Assembly: GCF_003852495.1 (NCBI RefSeq) | Contig: NZ_QAJI01000005.1 | Location: 192,958 to 227,537 of the forward strand | Direction: 5' to 3' | DNA from: Taibaiella sp. KBW10 | GTDB taxonomy: Bacteria > Bacteroidota > Bacteroidia > Chitinophagales > Chitinophagaceae | DNA length: 34,580 nt | Part shown: positions 8,205 through 16,559 of the stretch, piece after piece | How the letters are laid out: each line of letters opens with the position of its first letter | How positions within the stretch are numbered: position 1 is the stretch's first letter | Translations under genes and position numbers: made by a program | Notes under the pieces: model-generated | What the model saw: only the letters and a program-made list of their open reading frames with translations | Databases searched by the model: none | Told to the model about the DNA's origin: nothing

Positions 8205-10547
8205 ATGTGGCAAAAAATTGCGGACTTTGTACTGCGCTTTAGGGTATTATTAATTATCGTTATCCTTGCGATAACGGGTGTAATGGGCTATTATACCACA
8301 AAGGTTCGTATGAGTTACGACTCTACCGGAGCCATTCCGACAACGAATCCGAAATATAAAGTTTACAGAGATTTTCAGAATAAGTTTGGCAACAACGGAA
8401 ATTCCATTGTTCTGGGGGTTAAAACAGATAAACTGTTTGAACCGGCGATGTTTAAAGCCTACCTCGATCTGGTAGATCAAATTAAGAAAGTACCTTCTGT
8501 AGAAGGCGTTTTATCTATCGCAGATGCCGTCTCCCTTGGAAAGGATAGTAGTGGAAAACTCACCGGTACCCCTATTTTCAACAAACAACAGTTACAAAAC
8601 CTGGACAGCAGTAAAACGGTATTCCAAAGCTTACCGATTTATAATGGCCTTTTATACAATAAGGATAGCAATGCCTACCTTATGATGGTAACGATCAATA
8701 AAGAAGATTTGGGTACCAAAGAACGGGTACGCATCATCAACGATATTGTATCCGTTGGCGATGATTTCCAACTAAAACAAAAAACGGATGTGCATTATAG
8801 TGGCCTGCCTTTCATCCGTACGCAAATGGCCGAAAAGATCAAAAAAGAACTGAACCTGTTCCTGGCTCTGTCTCTTGGCCTGACGGCACTCATTCTGCTC
8901 ATCATCTTCCGCTCCTTTACTGCAATGCTGGTCTCTATGCTGATCGTTTCGATTGGTGTAATCTGGTCTTTCGGTGCCTTAGCCATATTCGGGTATAAAA
9001 TTTCTATTCTTACCGGTGTAATCCCTCCTCTTGTTGTGGTGATTGGTATTCCGAACTGTATCTATTTCCTGAATAAATACCATACTGAATACAACCTCAC
9101 GGGCGATAAAATGACCGCGCTGCGCAATATGGTGGGCAAAATGGGTATTGTTACGCTATTTACCAATCTTACAGCGGCTATCGGCTTTGGTGTATTTTCC
9201 TTTACAGATAGCGTAGTACTAAAAGAATTCGGACTGGTAGCAGGCTTAAACATCATGGCACTGTTCTTTGTATCCCTGATCCTGATCCCTGCTGTATTCA
9301 GTTTCTTACCTGCGCCGCATACCAACCAGACAAAATACACGGAAAGCAAAGTAATGAATGGTTTGCTGAACAAAATCACCACATGGGTATTTGACCACAA
9401 GAAAACGATTTTTGCCGGAACCCTGGTGCTTTGTGCTGCCGGCCTTTTCGGAATATTCCGCTTGAAATCTGTAGGCCATATGGTGGATGATCTTCCTTCT
9501 AAAGATGTAATCCTGACGGATCTTAAGTTTTTTGAACATAATTTCAAAGGGATTATGCCTTTGGATATAAGTATAGATACAAAGAAGAAATATGGCGCAC
9601 TGACTTCCCTGGAAACCTGGGAGAAAGTAGATGCCTTAACAAACTTCCTGGAGGCGCAGCCGGAAATCGGCGGGGGCATCACCTTAATCAAAGGGGTGAA
9701 GTTTGTGAAACAGGGCTTTTCCGGTGGGGGAGCAGAAAATTATGCTTTACCGAGTGCTACTGAATTCAGTGGTATTCGCCCACAGTTGCTCAGCACTTTT
9801 AATAAACAAAAACATCCTCAGTCCGATACCGCTAAAAGTGGGGATCAATTGAACAAAATGCTGTACTCTTTTGTGGACAGTAATGCCCAAACAATCCGGG
9901 TAAGTGTGAATGTAGCCGATATAGGTTCTGTAGAGATGCCTAAACTTATCGATACAAGGATCAAACCACTTATCGATAGTCTTTTTGAAAAAGATAAATA
10001 TGATGTGCACATCACAGGCGCCAGTATTATCTATTTAGAGGGCAGTAATTTCATCATCAATAGTTTAAAGGAAAGCCTTTTATGGGCTTTTGCCATGATC
10101 CTGGTGTGTATCATCATCCTGTTCCGATCGGGCAAGATCGTCTTCATGGCTTTGCTTACCAATATTGTACCTTTAATGATTACTGCAGGGGTGATGGGTT
10201 GGCTGAACATTCCGCTAAAACCTTCTACCGTACTGGTATTCAGTGTCGCTTTAGGAATTACCGTAGATGTGACCATACGATTTTTGGTTAACTATAAACA
10301 AGAATTACCGAAGCATAATTCGGTAGCGGATACCGTACGCTATACCATAAAGGATACCGGTTTGAGCATCATTTTCACCAGTATTATTTTGGTGGTTGGC
10401 TTTGGTGTATTTGCCGTATCAGAATTTGGTGGTACTCAGGCGCTCGGATACCTGACCTCTTTAACCTTATTCCTGGCGATGGTCTTTAACCTGACTTTAT
10501 TACCCGCCTTGCTATTGGTCATGGACAGGAAGAAAACGAAAAAATAA
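8205..10547 (+). CDS. RND-superfamily transporter of the MMPL type
   Basis: Inner-membrane exporter of the 'predicted exporter, RND superfamily' group, probably moving lipids or other hydrophobic molecules with proton-motive force. Substrate unknown. The 780 residues show the duplicated RND plan. TM1 is at about 10-30, followed by a periplasmic domain to about 205, a bundle of five TM helices at about 212-372, TM7 at about 400-417, a second periplasmic domain, and a final five-helix bundle at about 620-775. The second helix bundle includes 'GITVDVTIRFLVNY', comparable to the proton-relay segment. No adaptor (HlyD-like) or outer membrane channel gene adjoins it. It has no recognisable promoter of its own between 8184 and 8205, so expression may depend on read-through of the infC terminator. 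Confidence 0.85.
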   Translation: MWQKIADFVLRFRVLLIIVILAITGVMGYYTTKVRMSYDSTGAIPTTNPKYKVYRDFQNKFGNNGNSIVLGVKTDKLFEPAMFKAYLDLVDQIKKVPSVEGVLSIADAVSLGKDSSGKLTGTPIFNKQQLQNLDSSKTVFQSLPIYNGLLYNKDSNAYLMMVTINKEDLGTKERVRIINDIVSVGDDFQLKQKTDVHYSGLPFIRTQMAEKIKKELNLFLALSLGLTALILLIIFRSFTAMLVSMLIVSIGVIWSFGALAIFGYKISILTGVIPPLVVVIGIPNCIYFLNKYHTEYNLTGDKMTALRNMVGKMGIVTLFTNLTAAIGFGVFSFTDSVVLKEFGLVAGLNIMALFFVSLILIPAVFSFLPAPHTNQTKYTESKVMNGLLNKITTWVFDHKKTIFAGTLVLCAAGLFGIFRLKSVGHMVDDLPSKDVILTDLKFFEHNFKGIMPLDISIDTKKKYGALTSLETWEKVDALTNFLEAQPEIGGGITLIKGVKFVKQGFSGGGAENYALPSATEFSGIRPQLLSTFNKQKHPQSDTAKSGDQLNKMLYSFVDSNAQTIRVSVNVADIGSVEMPKLIDTRIKPLIDSLFEKDKYDVHITGASIIYLEGSNFIINSLKESLLWAFAMILVCIIILFRSGKIVFMALLTNIVPLMITAGVMGWLNIPLKPSTVLVFSVALGITVDVTIRFLVNYKQELPKHNSVADTVRYTIKDTGLSIIFTSIILVVGFGVFAVSEFGGTQALGYLTSLTLFLAMVFNLTLLPALLLVMDRKKTKK

Positions 10548-10565
10548 GTATAACTGATAAAGACA

Positions 10566-10615
10566 AAACGCCAAAGGCCTTGATACTTCATGAAGTATCA
10601 AGGCCTTTGGCGTTT
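10566..10615. terminator. Loopless 50-nt palindrome after the MMPL gene
   Basis: A perfect palindrome with 25-bp arms and no unpaired centre, 18 nt after the MMPL stop. As RNA it forms a very stable hairpin ending in UUU. The left end begins AAA, so it could also terminate minus-strand transcription. Confidence 0.8.
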
Positions 10616-10822
10616 GAGTTCCCTTAAGTTTCTCTTATACCATTATGTGAAAAAAGCTTAAGGGCTCGCCTGTATCCATTATAGGCTTACTTATGGCCCG
10701 CAAAAAGGTGAAATCATGCCCCATTTTATTTTACAAATCACCCTTATAGTTGTGTCGTTTACAAAGTTTGCAAAAAGATATTTTATTTATTCCTAATTAA
10801 TAAAATATTCATTTACTGGCAA

Positions 10823-10858
10823 TTTTGTGAAATATTATATATATTTACGATAGTTTTA
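10823..10858 (+). promoter_or_regulatory. Possible promoter of the small secreted protein
   Basis: TTTTG, 23-nt spacer, TAGTTTTA (one mismatch from TAnnTTTG), 24 nt before the ATG at 10883. Confidence 0.4.
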
Positions 10859-10882
10859 ACCAATTAAAAACAAATTTGTATT

Positions 10883-11251
10883 ATGAAAAAAATCATGCTT
10901 TCTACCCTTGCAGTACTCGGATTTATGCTGACGGCTAATGCCAACACCTTAACCGTGTACAATTACACCCCTTGTTTCTATGGAATAAGCACACAAGGCG
11001 GCTATCTTTTTATTAATCCCGGAGCAACCAACGTTGTCTTTACCAGTGCTGCAAGTAATCCTTATACCTCAGCAAAGGTAATGGATGGTGCTACTTCTCC
11101 TTCAGGCCCATGGGCGGGACAACAAGTTAATGTTGGACCGGGTGCCTCATCCGGCACAAGCGCCGCAGGCGTTGCTTGTAATAGTGGTAATCCATTTACT
11201 GTATTTTGGTCTCCAAATGGCCTGGGTAATATAACCATGATGATAAACTAA
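10883..11251 (+). CDS. Small secreted protein of unknown function
   Basis: I do not recognise this 122-residue protein. It has a clear signal peptide (MKKIMLSTLAVLGFML, cleavage probably after TANA at residue 20). The mature protein of about 102 residues is small-residue-rich (Gly, Ser, Ala, Asn, Thr), neutral and predicted beta-rich. It has only two cysteines (31 and 99), so one disulfide is possible. There is no lipobox and no T9SS C-terminal domain. Hairpins at 10566-10615 and 11288-11320 isolate it as its own transcription unit, converging on xth. Coding is supported by the intact signal peptide and codon-like composition, not by homology. Confidence 0.75.
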   Translation: MKKIMLSTLAVLGFMLTANANTLTVYNYTPCFYGISTQGGYLFINPGATNVVFTSAASNPYTSAKVMDGATSPSGPWAGQQVNVGPGASSGTSAAGVACNSGNPFTVFWSPNGLGNITMMIN

Positions 11252-11287
11252 TATCCTATTAAGGAGTTTATTTATCTCAACATAACA

Positions 11288-11320
11288 AATGGGGGCTGCT
11301 TTTTGAAAGCAGCCCCCATT
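11288..11320. terminator. Bidirectional hairpin between the small secreted gene and xth
   Basis: Fifteen-base perfect arms, GC-rich in the middle (GGGGGCTGCTTT and complement) with a three-base loop, between the converging stops at 11251 and 11342. Flanked by A/T-rich sequence on both sides. Confidence 0.85.
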
Positions 11321-11341
11321 GTATAATATATTTATTAAAAA

Positions 11342-12106
11342 TTATAGTTCAATTTCCGCAACCACCGGACAGTGATCGCTGTGATTCGCTTCCGGTAAAA
11401 TGGTCGCACTTTTAACCTTCGATTGTAGGTCTGCCGTTACACTGATATAATCGATACGCCAGCCTTTATTATTGGCTCTTGCATTGGCTCTGTAACTCCA
11501 CCAGCTGTAGTGATGCGGATCTTGGTTATATATCCTGAAGGTATCGATCAGGCCATTATCAAACCACTTATCCATCCAGGCACGCTCTTCGGGTAGAAAG
11601 CCGGAACTATTTTTATTACTCACCGGATTGTGGATATCAATCGGTTTATGGCAGATATTATAGTCGCCGCAAACGATAACGGAATGACCTACTTTTTTCA
11701 GTGCTTCAATATAGTCAAAGAACTCGGCCAACCATTGATATTTATACGTTTGGCGCTCGTCTCCGGAAGTGCCGGAGGGAAAATAAGCGGAAATAACCTT
11801 CGTATTACCAAAGGTCAGGGTCAGCGCCCTGCCTTCAAAGTCACTTTGCTCAAAGCCGCTGCCGTACGTAACGGCATCAGGTTTTCTTTTGGAAAATATA
11901 GCGACACCACTATATCCCTTTTTCTGTGCAGGGTACCAAAAGGTTTCGTAGCCCAGGTCTTCAAATTGCTTAAAGTCAACATTTTCTTTATGCGCCTTTA
12001 TTTCCTGAAAACAGATCACATCGGGGTTTTCTTCCTGAAGCCAGGTGACTAAACCCTTATTCATGGCGCTTCTTAAGCCATTTACATTATAGGATATAAT
12101 TTTCAT
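11342..12106 (-). CDS. xth: Exodeoxyribonuclease III / AP endonuclease (ExoIII family)
   Basis: Cleaves DNA at abasic sites and removes 3' blocking groups in base excision repair. The 254 residues are typical. Visible motifs of the endonuclease/exonuclease/phosphatase fold: NVNGLRSA (residues 7-14), CFQEIKAH with the metal-binding Glu, GYSGVAIFSK, GDYNICHKPIDIHNP, the WSYRANARANNKGWRIDYI segment and the terminal NHSDHCPVVAEI with the catalytic Asp-His. It starts 7 nt after the comB stop, so the two are probably co-transcribed. It complements ung elsewhere in the window functionally, not by operon. Confidence 0.95.
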   Translation of the reverse strand: MKIISYNVNGLRSAMNKGLVTWLQEENPDVICFQEIKAHKENVDFKQFEDLGYETFWYPAQKKGYSGVAIFSKRKPDAVTYGSGFEQSDFEGRALTLTFGNTKVISAYFPSGTSGDERQTYKYQWLAEFFDYIEALKKVGHSVIVCGDYNICHKPIDIHNPVSNKNSSGFLPEERAWMDKWFDNGLIDTFRIYNQDPHHYSWWSYRANARANNKGWRIDYISVTADLQSKVKSATILPEANHSDHCPVVAEIEL

Positions 12107-12113
12107 TGTATTT

Positions 12114-12842
12114 CTATTTTTCTAAAACCAAAACATTTTCTTTTAATACCGGCACTACAGGATGCAAGTCTACCATAGTACAATATTCCAGGTCCTTAAT
12201 CAGACCGTACTTCGACAAGCGGTCATAATGAGACCCTACTTGCAGATAAGATAAAAGACTTGGTTTTGTCAAGGCATCGTCATACATAGACAAGGCAATA
12301 TGAGCACTGTCACAATTGATCTCAAAGTGCGCACCGATTTTTTTAACGACTGCTCCGGCAAATAAGTTGTCTTCCATATTCGGGCGGTCTTTCCAGGACG
12401 CGCAACCCAACAATACATCTTTACCCTGTGCCAGCAAATAGTCACAAACCGCTGTAAGATTAAGAAAAGAACCAATAATGATGGTATCCGCATCTTTTAC
12501 CTGATGTAATAAGCGCGTACCATTTGTGGTGGTCAGGTTCAGGGTTTTTCCGGATATAAATGTTGCGGGATATTCTAAAGGAGAGTTCCCGTATGCTAAA
12601 CCCGGAGCCACCTGCCCGTTACGCTCACCGGCGGTAATACTATTGGGAACAGATTGACCCAATGCAATACACTCTTCTACCGATGCCACAGGGATTATTT
12701 TTTCCGCACCGTTGGCCAAGGCAGTTGTAATGGTTGATGTTGCTCTGAAAATGTCGATGATTACGACTACTCTTCCTTTGGTCTCGTAAAGGTGTAATAA
12801 AGCCGGCGAAAAGCAGACCTCTAAGCTTCTTTTTGTTGTCAT
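12114..12842 (-). CDS. comB: 2-phosphosulfolactate phosphatase family protein (ComB-like)
   Basis: ComB removes phosphate from 2-phospho-3-sulfolactate in coenzyme M synthesis in methanogens. Many bacteria without coenzyme M also carry homologs. The 242 residues match the family. The family signature VVVIIDIFRATSTITTAL (residues 25-42) with the Asp-Arg pair, the ITAGERNG segment, the FISGKTLNLTTTNGTRLL block and the LLGCASWKDRPNMEDNLFAGAVV block are all present. It lies between the T9SS esterase (stop 27 nt upstream) and xth (7 nt downstream). No comA, comC or other sulfolactate gene is in the window, so the physiological substrate is unknown. Confidence 0.88.
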   Translation of the reverse strand: MTTKRSLEVCFSPALLHLYETKGRVVVIIDIFRATSTITTALANGAEKIIPVASVEECIALGQSVPNSITAGERNGQVAPGLAYGNSPLEYPATFISGKTLNLTTTNGTRLLHQVKDADTIIIGSFLNLTAVCDYLLAQGKDVLLGCASWKDRPNMEDNLFAGAVVKKIGAHFEINCDSAHIALSMYDDALTKPSLLSYLQVGSHYDRLSKYGLIKDLEYCTMVDLHPVVPVLKENVLVLEK

Positions 12843-12869
12843 GTACTATAAATACTAGCTATTAAATCA

Positions 12870-14039
12870 CTATTGTTTTACAAATTTTGATACGGCATTC
12901 AGGCCATTTTTATCAAATATCTTCAGGATAAAAACACCTTTAGGAAGTGCCGAAATAGAAATATCCCTGCGGAAGGTTTGCTCCTTAATGATACGACCGG
13001 TAAGGTCTGTAATCATATACCGGGTATGATCCTTTCCCTCTACTTCTATGTGGATATTTTCCGTTGCAGGATTGGGAAACAATTTAATATTACGATAAGC
13101 AGTTAATCCTTCATTCAAGCTTACAGGGCTGGCGCCTTGTTTGTTAAAGAATTTCCAGGTTTCATTAGCCAGGTCAAAGCTATTGTTTGTAGTATTGTAA
13201 TTATACCAGGTATGGGTGCCGTTATGTATTTTGAATAGCTCAACTTTATCACTGCCGGCTGCCGTCTTGTAGGTATAATGTGTGATGTATTGTGCATTTG
13301 CGCTGCTCCCAATAGTTGCAGAATCTACCATAAGGGTATTGTTGCGTAACTGCCAGTAGCGCACCAGGCTGTCTACCGAAATGCCCGCTTGTGCGGTCAA
13401 TCCTCCGGAAGTAAAGGCACCATTCCAGGAAACGGTGGCATCTGTCGTGCCATGAAAATGGGCAATGGGCAATGTTTTGGCATTGCTGCAAGTGGCTAAA
13501 GGGAGTGCTTTTGTTCCGGAATGGGAAGCTGCAGCACGAAATTTTTGCGGGCTCTCACAAGCCAGGCGCTGGGTCATAAAACCGCCATTAGAAAATCCGG
13601 TCACAAAAATCCGGCTTGCATCAATCGCATAATGTTGTTGTATGGTATCGATCAGGGCATTTAAAAACCCGACATCATTTACGGTAGGGTTTAGGGTAAT
13701 ATCACCTAAAGGTGTGTTCGTAAGTACAATACCGCTATTCCATGTGGGTCCGAGGCTTCCGGCCAAGGGAATACTGTAATCGAGCGCCTGTGGCGAGACC
13801 AACAGCAAATTGGCCGTATCGGCAATGGCTTTCCAGTTGGTTAAATCTACATCATTCATGGTACCACCCAAACCATGCAACATCAATACGACTTTCATAT
13901 TTTGCTGACCGGCGCTTTGGTGGTATGTTTTGTATTGGCGTACTTTAGTTTCAAAAGTGAACTGGGTGGAAACCCATTGCTGTGCCTGGCTTAACACCGA
14001 GCAAAACAGCAGTGCTGTAAGTATACTTATCCTTTTCAT
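12870..14039 (-). CDS. Secreted alpha/beta-hydrolase esterase (PHB depolymerase/feruloyl esterase-like) with T9SS sorting domain
   Basis: An exported serine esterase, about 389 residues. I chose the ATG at 14039 because it begins a clean signal peptide (MKRISILTALLFCSVLSQAQ). An upstream ATG at 14108 would bury it. Oxyanion-type HGLGG is at about 55-59, the nucleophile motif GFSNGG with Ser150, HGTTDATV with Asp200, and the HNGTHTWY segment with His276 complete a triad typical of the LpqC/polyhydroxybutyrate depolymerase-like group. Residues about 317-389 form a type A T9SS C-terminal sorting domain (KLFPNPATENI, ITDLTGRII, LPKGVFILKI). It is therefore expected on the cell surface or outside. 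Polymer substrate unknown. Followed by comB 27 nt downstream. Confidence 0.88.
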   Translation of the reverse strand: MKRISILTALLFCSVLSQAQQWVSTQFTFETKVRQYKTYHQSAGQQNMKVVLMLHGLGGTMNDVDLTNWKAIADTANLLLVSPQALDYSIPLAGSLGPTWNSGIVLTNTPLGDITLNPTVNDVGFLNALIDTIQQHYAIDASRIFVTGFSNGGFMTQRLACESPQKFRAAASHSGTKALPLATCSNAKTLPIAHFHGTTDATVSWNGAFTSGGLTAQAGISVDSLVRYWQLRNNTLMVDSATIGSSANAQYITHYTYKTAAGSDKVELFKIHNGTHTWYNYNTTNNSFDLANETWKFFNKQGASPVSLNEGLTAYRNIKLFPNPATENIHIEVEGKDHTRYMITDLTGRIIKEQTFRRDISISALPKGVFILKIFDKNGLNAVSKFVKQ

Positions 14040-14114
14040 TAGAAATATTTGGTTTGAAATGATGCTGTTATTTTCTAAAAATACGATATTCTGCGACAAA
14101 AAGCGCATAGGTCA

Positions 14115-14141
14115 AGAAAGGCTGCATAGTGCAGCCTTTCT
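14115..14141 (-). terminator. Terminator of the ferredoxin-NADP reductase gene
   Basis: Twelve-base perfect arms (AGAAAGGCTGCA and complement) with a three-base loop, 24 nt beyond the reductase stop on the minus strand and upstream of the esterase start. Confidence 0.75.
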
Positions 14142-14164
14142 GATATTCATCACAATTTTACAGA

Positions 14165-15175
14165 TTAAAATTCATTTACCCCATTTACAGTCGTATACTT
14201 CATGGTATATTTTACACCCGGATTGATGTATTTGTACACACTATGGCTCATCAATGCCGCTTCATGGAAGCCGCAAAGAATCAATTTCAGTTTATTTGTG
14301 TAGGTATTGATATCGCCAATGGCCCAAATTCCTTCTACACCGGTGGAGTAGTCATCGGTATTCACCACAATAGCGCTCTTATCAATATTCAGGTTCCAGT
14401 TATCAATTGGGCCTAACTTAGGGCTCAATCCAAATAAAGGAATCAGATGGTCAGTATCAATGCTGGAGCTTTCTTTGGTCTTTGCATCTTCCATCGCAAC
14501 ACTTTCCAGTTTACCATTACCGGATACAGAGGTCAGGTTGGTATTTAAGATCAGGTTGATTTTTTTCTTTTCGGCCAGTTCCATTACTTTAGAAACAGAA
14601 TCGGGTGCACCTCTGAAGCTTTCGCTACGGTGTACCAAAGTCAGTTCCGAAGCAATATCCGCCAAAAAGATCGTCCAGTCCAGGGCAGAGTCTCCACCGC
14701 CGGCCAATACTACTTTTTGTCCTCTGAATTTTTCCGGATCAAGGATCATATAGTTTACGCCCTTGCCATTCTCAAATTTTTCCAAATCGGCTACGGCGGG
14801 CTTCCGCGGTTCGAAACAACCCAATCCTCCGGCGATAACGATCGCCTTGGCTTCGATTTGCGTACCCAGGTTGGTCGTTAACAGAAAATCGGCAGGACCT
14901 CTTTGTTCTAATCCTTCTACTCTTTCTCCTAAGGTAAAGGTGGGATTAAAGGGTTTGGCCTGCTCCATCAGGTTATCAACCAGTTCCTGCGCCCCAACAG
15001 AAGGGAATCCGGGAATATCGTATATCGGTTTTTTAGGATATATTTCGGAGAGCTGCCCCCCCACTTGTGGTAAGTAATCGATTAAATGACAACGCATTTT
15101 TAGTAACCCTGCTTCAAAGATGGCGAATAACCCTACGGGCCCGGCACCTATGATTGCTATATCTGTCTGAATCAT
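14165..15175 (-). CDS. Thioredoxin-reductase-like ferredoxin--NADP(+) reductase (YumC type)
   Basis: Flavoenzyme that transfers electrons between NADPH and ferredoxin or flavodoxin in the cytoplasm. The 336 residues match the YumC/type 2 FNR length. FAD-binding GAGPVGL is at about 11-17, VGGQL at about 38-42, the NADPH-binding GGGDSALDW at about 158-166, and the FAD motif IWAIGDIN near 288. The CxxC redox pair of thioredoxin reductase is absent from the position just before GGGDSAL, which separates it from TrxB. The C-terminal extension beyond residue 310 is also typical of this FNR group. It has its own promoter and terminator. Confidence 0.9.
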   Translation of the reverse strand: MIQTDIAIIGAGPVGLFAIFEAGLLKMRCHLIDYLPQVGGQLSEIYPKKPIYDIPGFPSVGAQELVDNLMEQAKPFNPTFTLGERVEGLEQRGPADFLLTTNLGTQIEAKAIVIAGGLGCFEPRKPAVADLEKFENGKGVNYMILDPEKFRGQKVVLAGGGDSALDWTIFLADIASELTLVHRSESFRGAPDSVSKVMELAEKKKINLILNTNLTSVSGNGKLESVAMEDAKTKESSSIDTDHLIPLFGLSPKLGPIDNWNLNIDKSAIVVNTDDYSTGVEGIWAIGDINTYTNKLKLILCGFHEAALMSHSVYKYINPGVKYTMKYTTVNGVNEF

Positions 15176-15191
15176 TAATGAAATTTGGGCG

Positions 15192-15199
15192 CAAAATTA
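15192..15199 (-). promoter_or_regulatory. -7 promoter element of the ferredoxin-NADP reductase gene
   Basis: TAATTTTG on the minus strand, a perfect TAnnTTTG match, 16 nt before the ATG at 15175. Confidence 0.55.
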
Positions 15200-15282
15200 C
15201 AATATTATTCGGCATTATATAAAACCTAATATAATTTAAAACAAAAGATTTACATAAATTTTACACTATTTGCAAAAACAAA

Positions 15283-15313
15283 TTGTTATTTATATATAAA
15301 AAAATTAGCTTTG
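15283..15313 (+). promoter_or_regulatory. Promoter of mreB
   Basis: TTG at 15283-15285, a 20-nt spacer and a perfect -7 element TAGCTTTG at 15306-15313. The implied leader is about 130 nt, much longer than for other genes here. The remaining 15176-15450 intergenic sequence is AT-rich with no reading frame of note. Confidence 0.55.
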
Positions 15314-15450
15314 CTTTTCTTTATCTTTCCATGTTGTAAATTGCACCAAAAAGATACTTTTCACTATAAACTAACCGTAATTTTTTCTCGTAAAATATTT
15401 TCAAGATACTTTGCCAGTAAGGGATTACTTGTAATGATATAAAATTTAAA

Positions 15451-16473
15451 ATGGGTTTATTTAACTTTTTAACGCAAGAAATCGCAATAGATTTAGGTAC
15501 TGCGAATACCTTAATTATTCACAACGACCAGGTGGTAGTAGACGAACCATCTATCGTAGCCAAAGAACGTAGTACAAACAAGATTGTCGCCGTGGGTAAG
15601 AAGGCCATGATGATGCACGAAAAGACCCATGAGGAGTTAAAAACCATTCGCCCGATGAAAGACGGTGTGATTGCCGATTTTGATGCTGCTGAAGGAATGT
15701 TGCGTGAGATGATCAAAATGGTCTATCCAAAGAAACCTTTGTTTCCACCAAGCTGGAGAATGGTGATTTGTATCCCATCCAGCATTACGGAAGTAGAAAA
15801 ACGTGCGGTACGGGATAGTGCAGAACAAGCCGGTGCTAAAGAAGTATATATGATCCACGAGCCGATGGCAGCTGCCTTAGGTATCGGTATTGATGTGGAA
15901 GAGCCTACGGGTAATATGATCATTGATATCGGGGGAGGAACTACCGGTATTTCTGTGATTTCTCTTGCGGGTATCGTTTGCGACCAGAGTATCCGTATTG
16001 CCGGTGATGAGTTTACCGCTGATATTCTGGAAGCGATGCGTCGTTACCATAGCCTGAACATCGGGGAGCGTACTGCAGAACAAATTAAAATTCACGTGGG
16101 TTCTGCTTTGAAAGAATTAGATAACCCGCCGGATGATATCGCCGTTAATGGTCGTGATCTGGTAACGGGTATTCCGAAACAAATCCAGGTATCATACCAG
16201 GAAATTGCGGAAGCCCTGGATAAATCTATTTTCAAAATCGAAGAAGCAATCCTTAAAGCGCTGGAAAGTACTCCTCCGGAATTGGCATCGGATATTTACA
16301 GAAGAGGCCTTTACCTTACCGGTGGCGGTGCCTTGCTGAGAGGTCTGGACAAAAGGATTTCTAATAAAATCAAATTGCCGGTGCATGTAGCAGAAGATCC
16401 GCTTCGTGCAGTAGTTCGGGGTACCGGAATGGCTTTGAAAAACATCGATCGTTTCACCTTCCTGATGAAATAA
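15451..16473 (+). CDS. mreB: Rod shape-determining actin homolog MreB
   Basis: Actin-like ATPase that forms membrane-associated filaments and guides lateral cell wall synthesis. The 340 residues are normal. Visible: the N-terminal phosphate-1 motif IDLGTANTLI (residues 12-21), the EPMAAALGIG segment, the phosphate-2 motif IDIGGGTTGISV, the GDEFTADI segment, and the adenosine motif LTGGGALLRGLD near the C-terminus. It begins mreBCD, with mreC 86 nt downstream. A hairpin lies in that gap. Confidence 0.97.
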   Translation: MGLFNFLTQEIAIDLGTANTLIIHNDQVVVDEPSIVAKERSTNKIVAVGKKAMMMHEKTHEELKTIRPMKDGVIADFDAAEGMLREMIKMVYPKKPLFPPSWRMVICIPSSITEVEKRAVRDSAEQAGAKEVYMIHEPMAAALGIGIDVEEPTGNMIIDIGGGTTGISVISLAGIVCDQSIRIAGDEFTADILEAMRRYHSLNIGERTAEQIKIHVGSALKELDNPPDDIAVNGRDLVTGIPKQIQVSYQEIAEALDKSIFKIEEAILKALESTPPELASDIYRRGLYLTGGGALLRGLDKRISNKIKLPVHVAEDPLRAVVRGTGMALKNIDRFTFLMK

Positions 16474-16495
16474 TCTTTTTATAAAGAAAATTTTT

Positions 16496-16534
16496 AATGG
16501 CTCAATTATCGCAATTGCCTAATTGAGCCATTTT
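16496..16534 (+). terminator. Hairpin between mreB and mreC
   Basis: Thirteen-base perfect arms (AATGGCTCAATTA and complement) around an 11-base loop, ending in TTTT. It lies 22 nt after the mreB stop and 27 nt before mreC. It may partly terminate transcription and lower mreC/mreD relative to mreB. Confidence 0.6.
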
Positions 16535-16559
16535 ACAATAACAATATTTAGTCGCATTT

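Larger units (their letters stand above)
10548..10882. other. 335-nt intergenic region, AT-rich, without a supported gene
   Basis: It holds the 50-nt palindrome (10566-10615), an eight-base inverted repeat CCCTTAAG/CTTAAGGG (10621-10628 and 10657-10664), and an AT-rich tract leading to the small secreted protein gene. A possible promoter is TTTTG at 10823-10827 with TAGTTTTA at 10851-10858, one mismatch from TAnnTTTG. An 18-codon reading frame (10693-10749) has no support. Confidence 0.5.

Noticed and set aside
9062-9691. Long minus-strand open frame (209 codons) inside the MMPL gene
   Set aside because: It lies wholly antisense to a well-supported transporter gene and its translation resembles no protein; it is a shadow frame.
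10693-10749. Possible 18-codon ORF (starting MARKKVK) in the intergenic region before the small secreted gene
   Set aside because: Too short, no recognisable promoter just upstream, no hairpin after it and no way to test conservation here.
14165-15175. Thioredoxin reductase (trxB)
   Set aside because: The overall fold fits, but the CxxC redox motif is missing and length and C-terminal extension match the YumC-type ferredoxin reductase.
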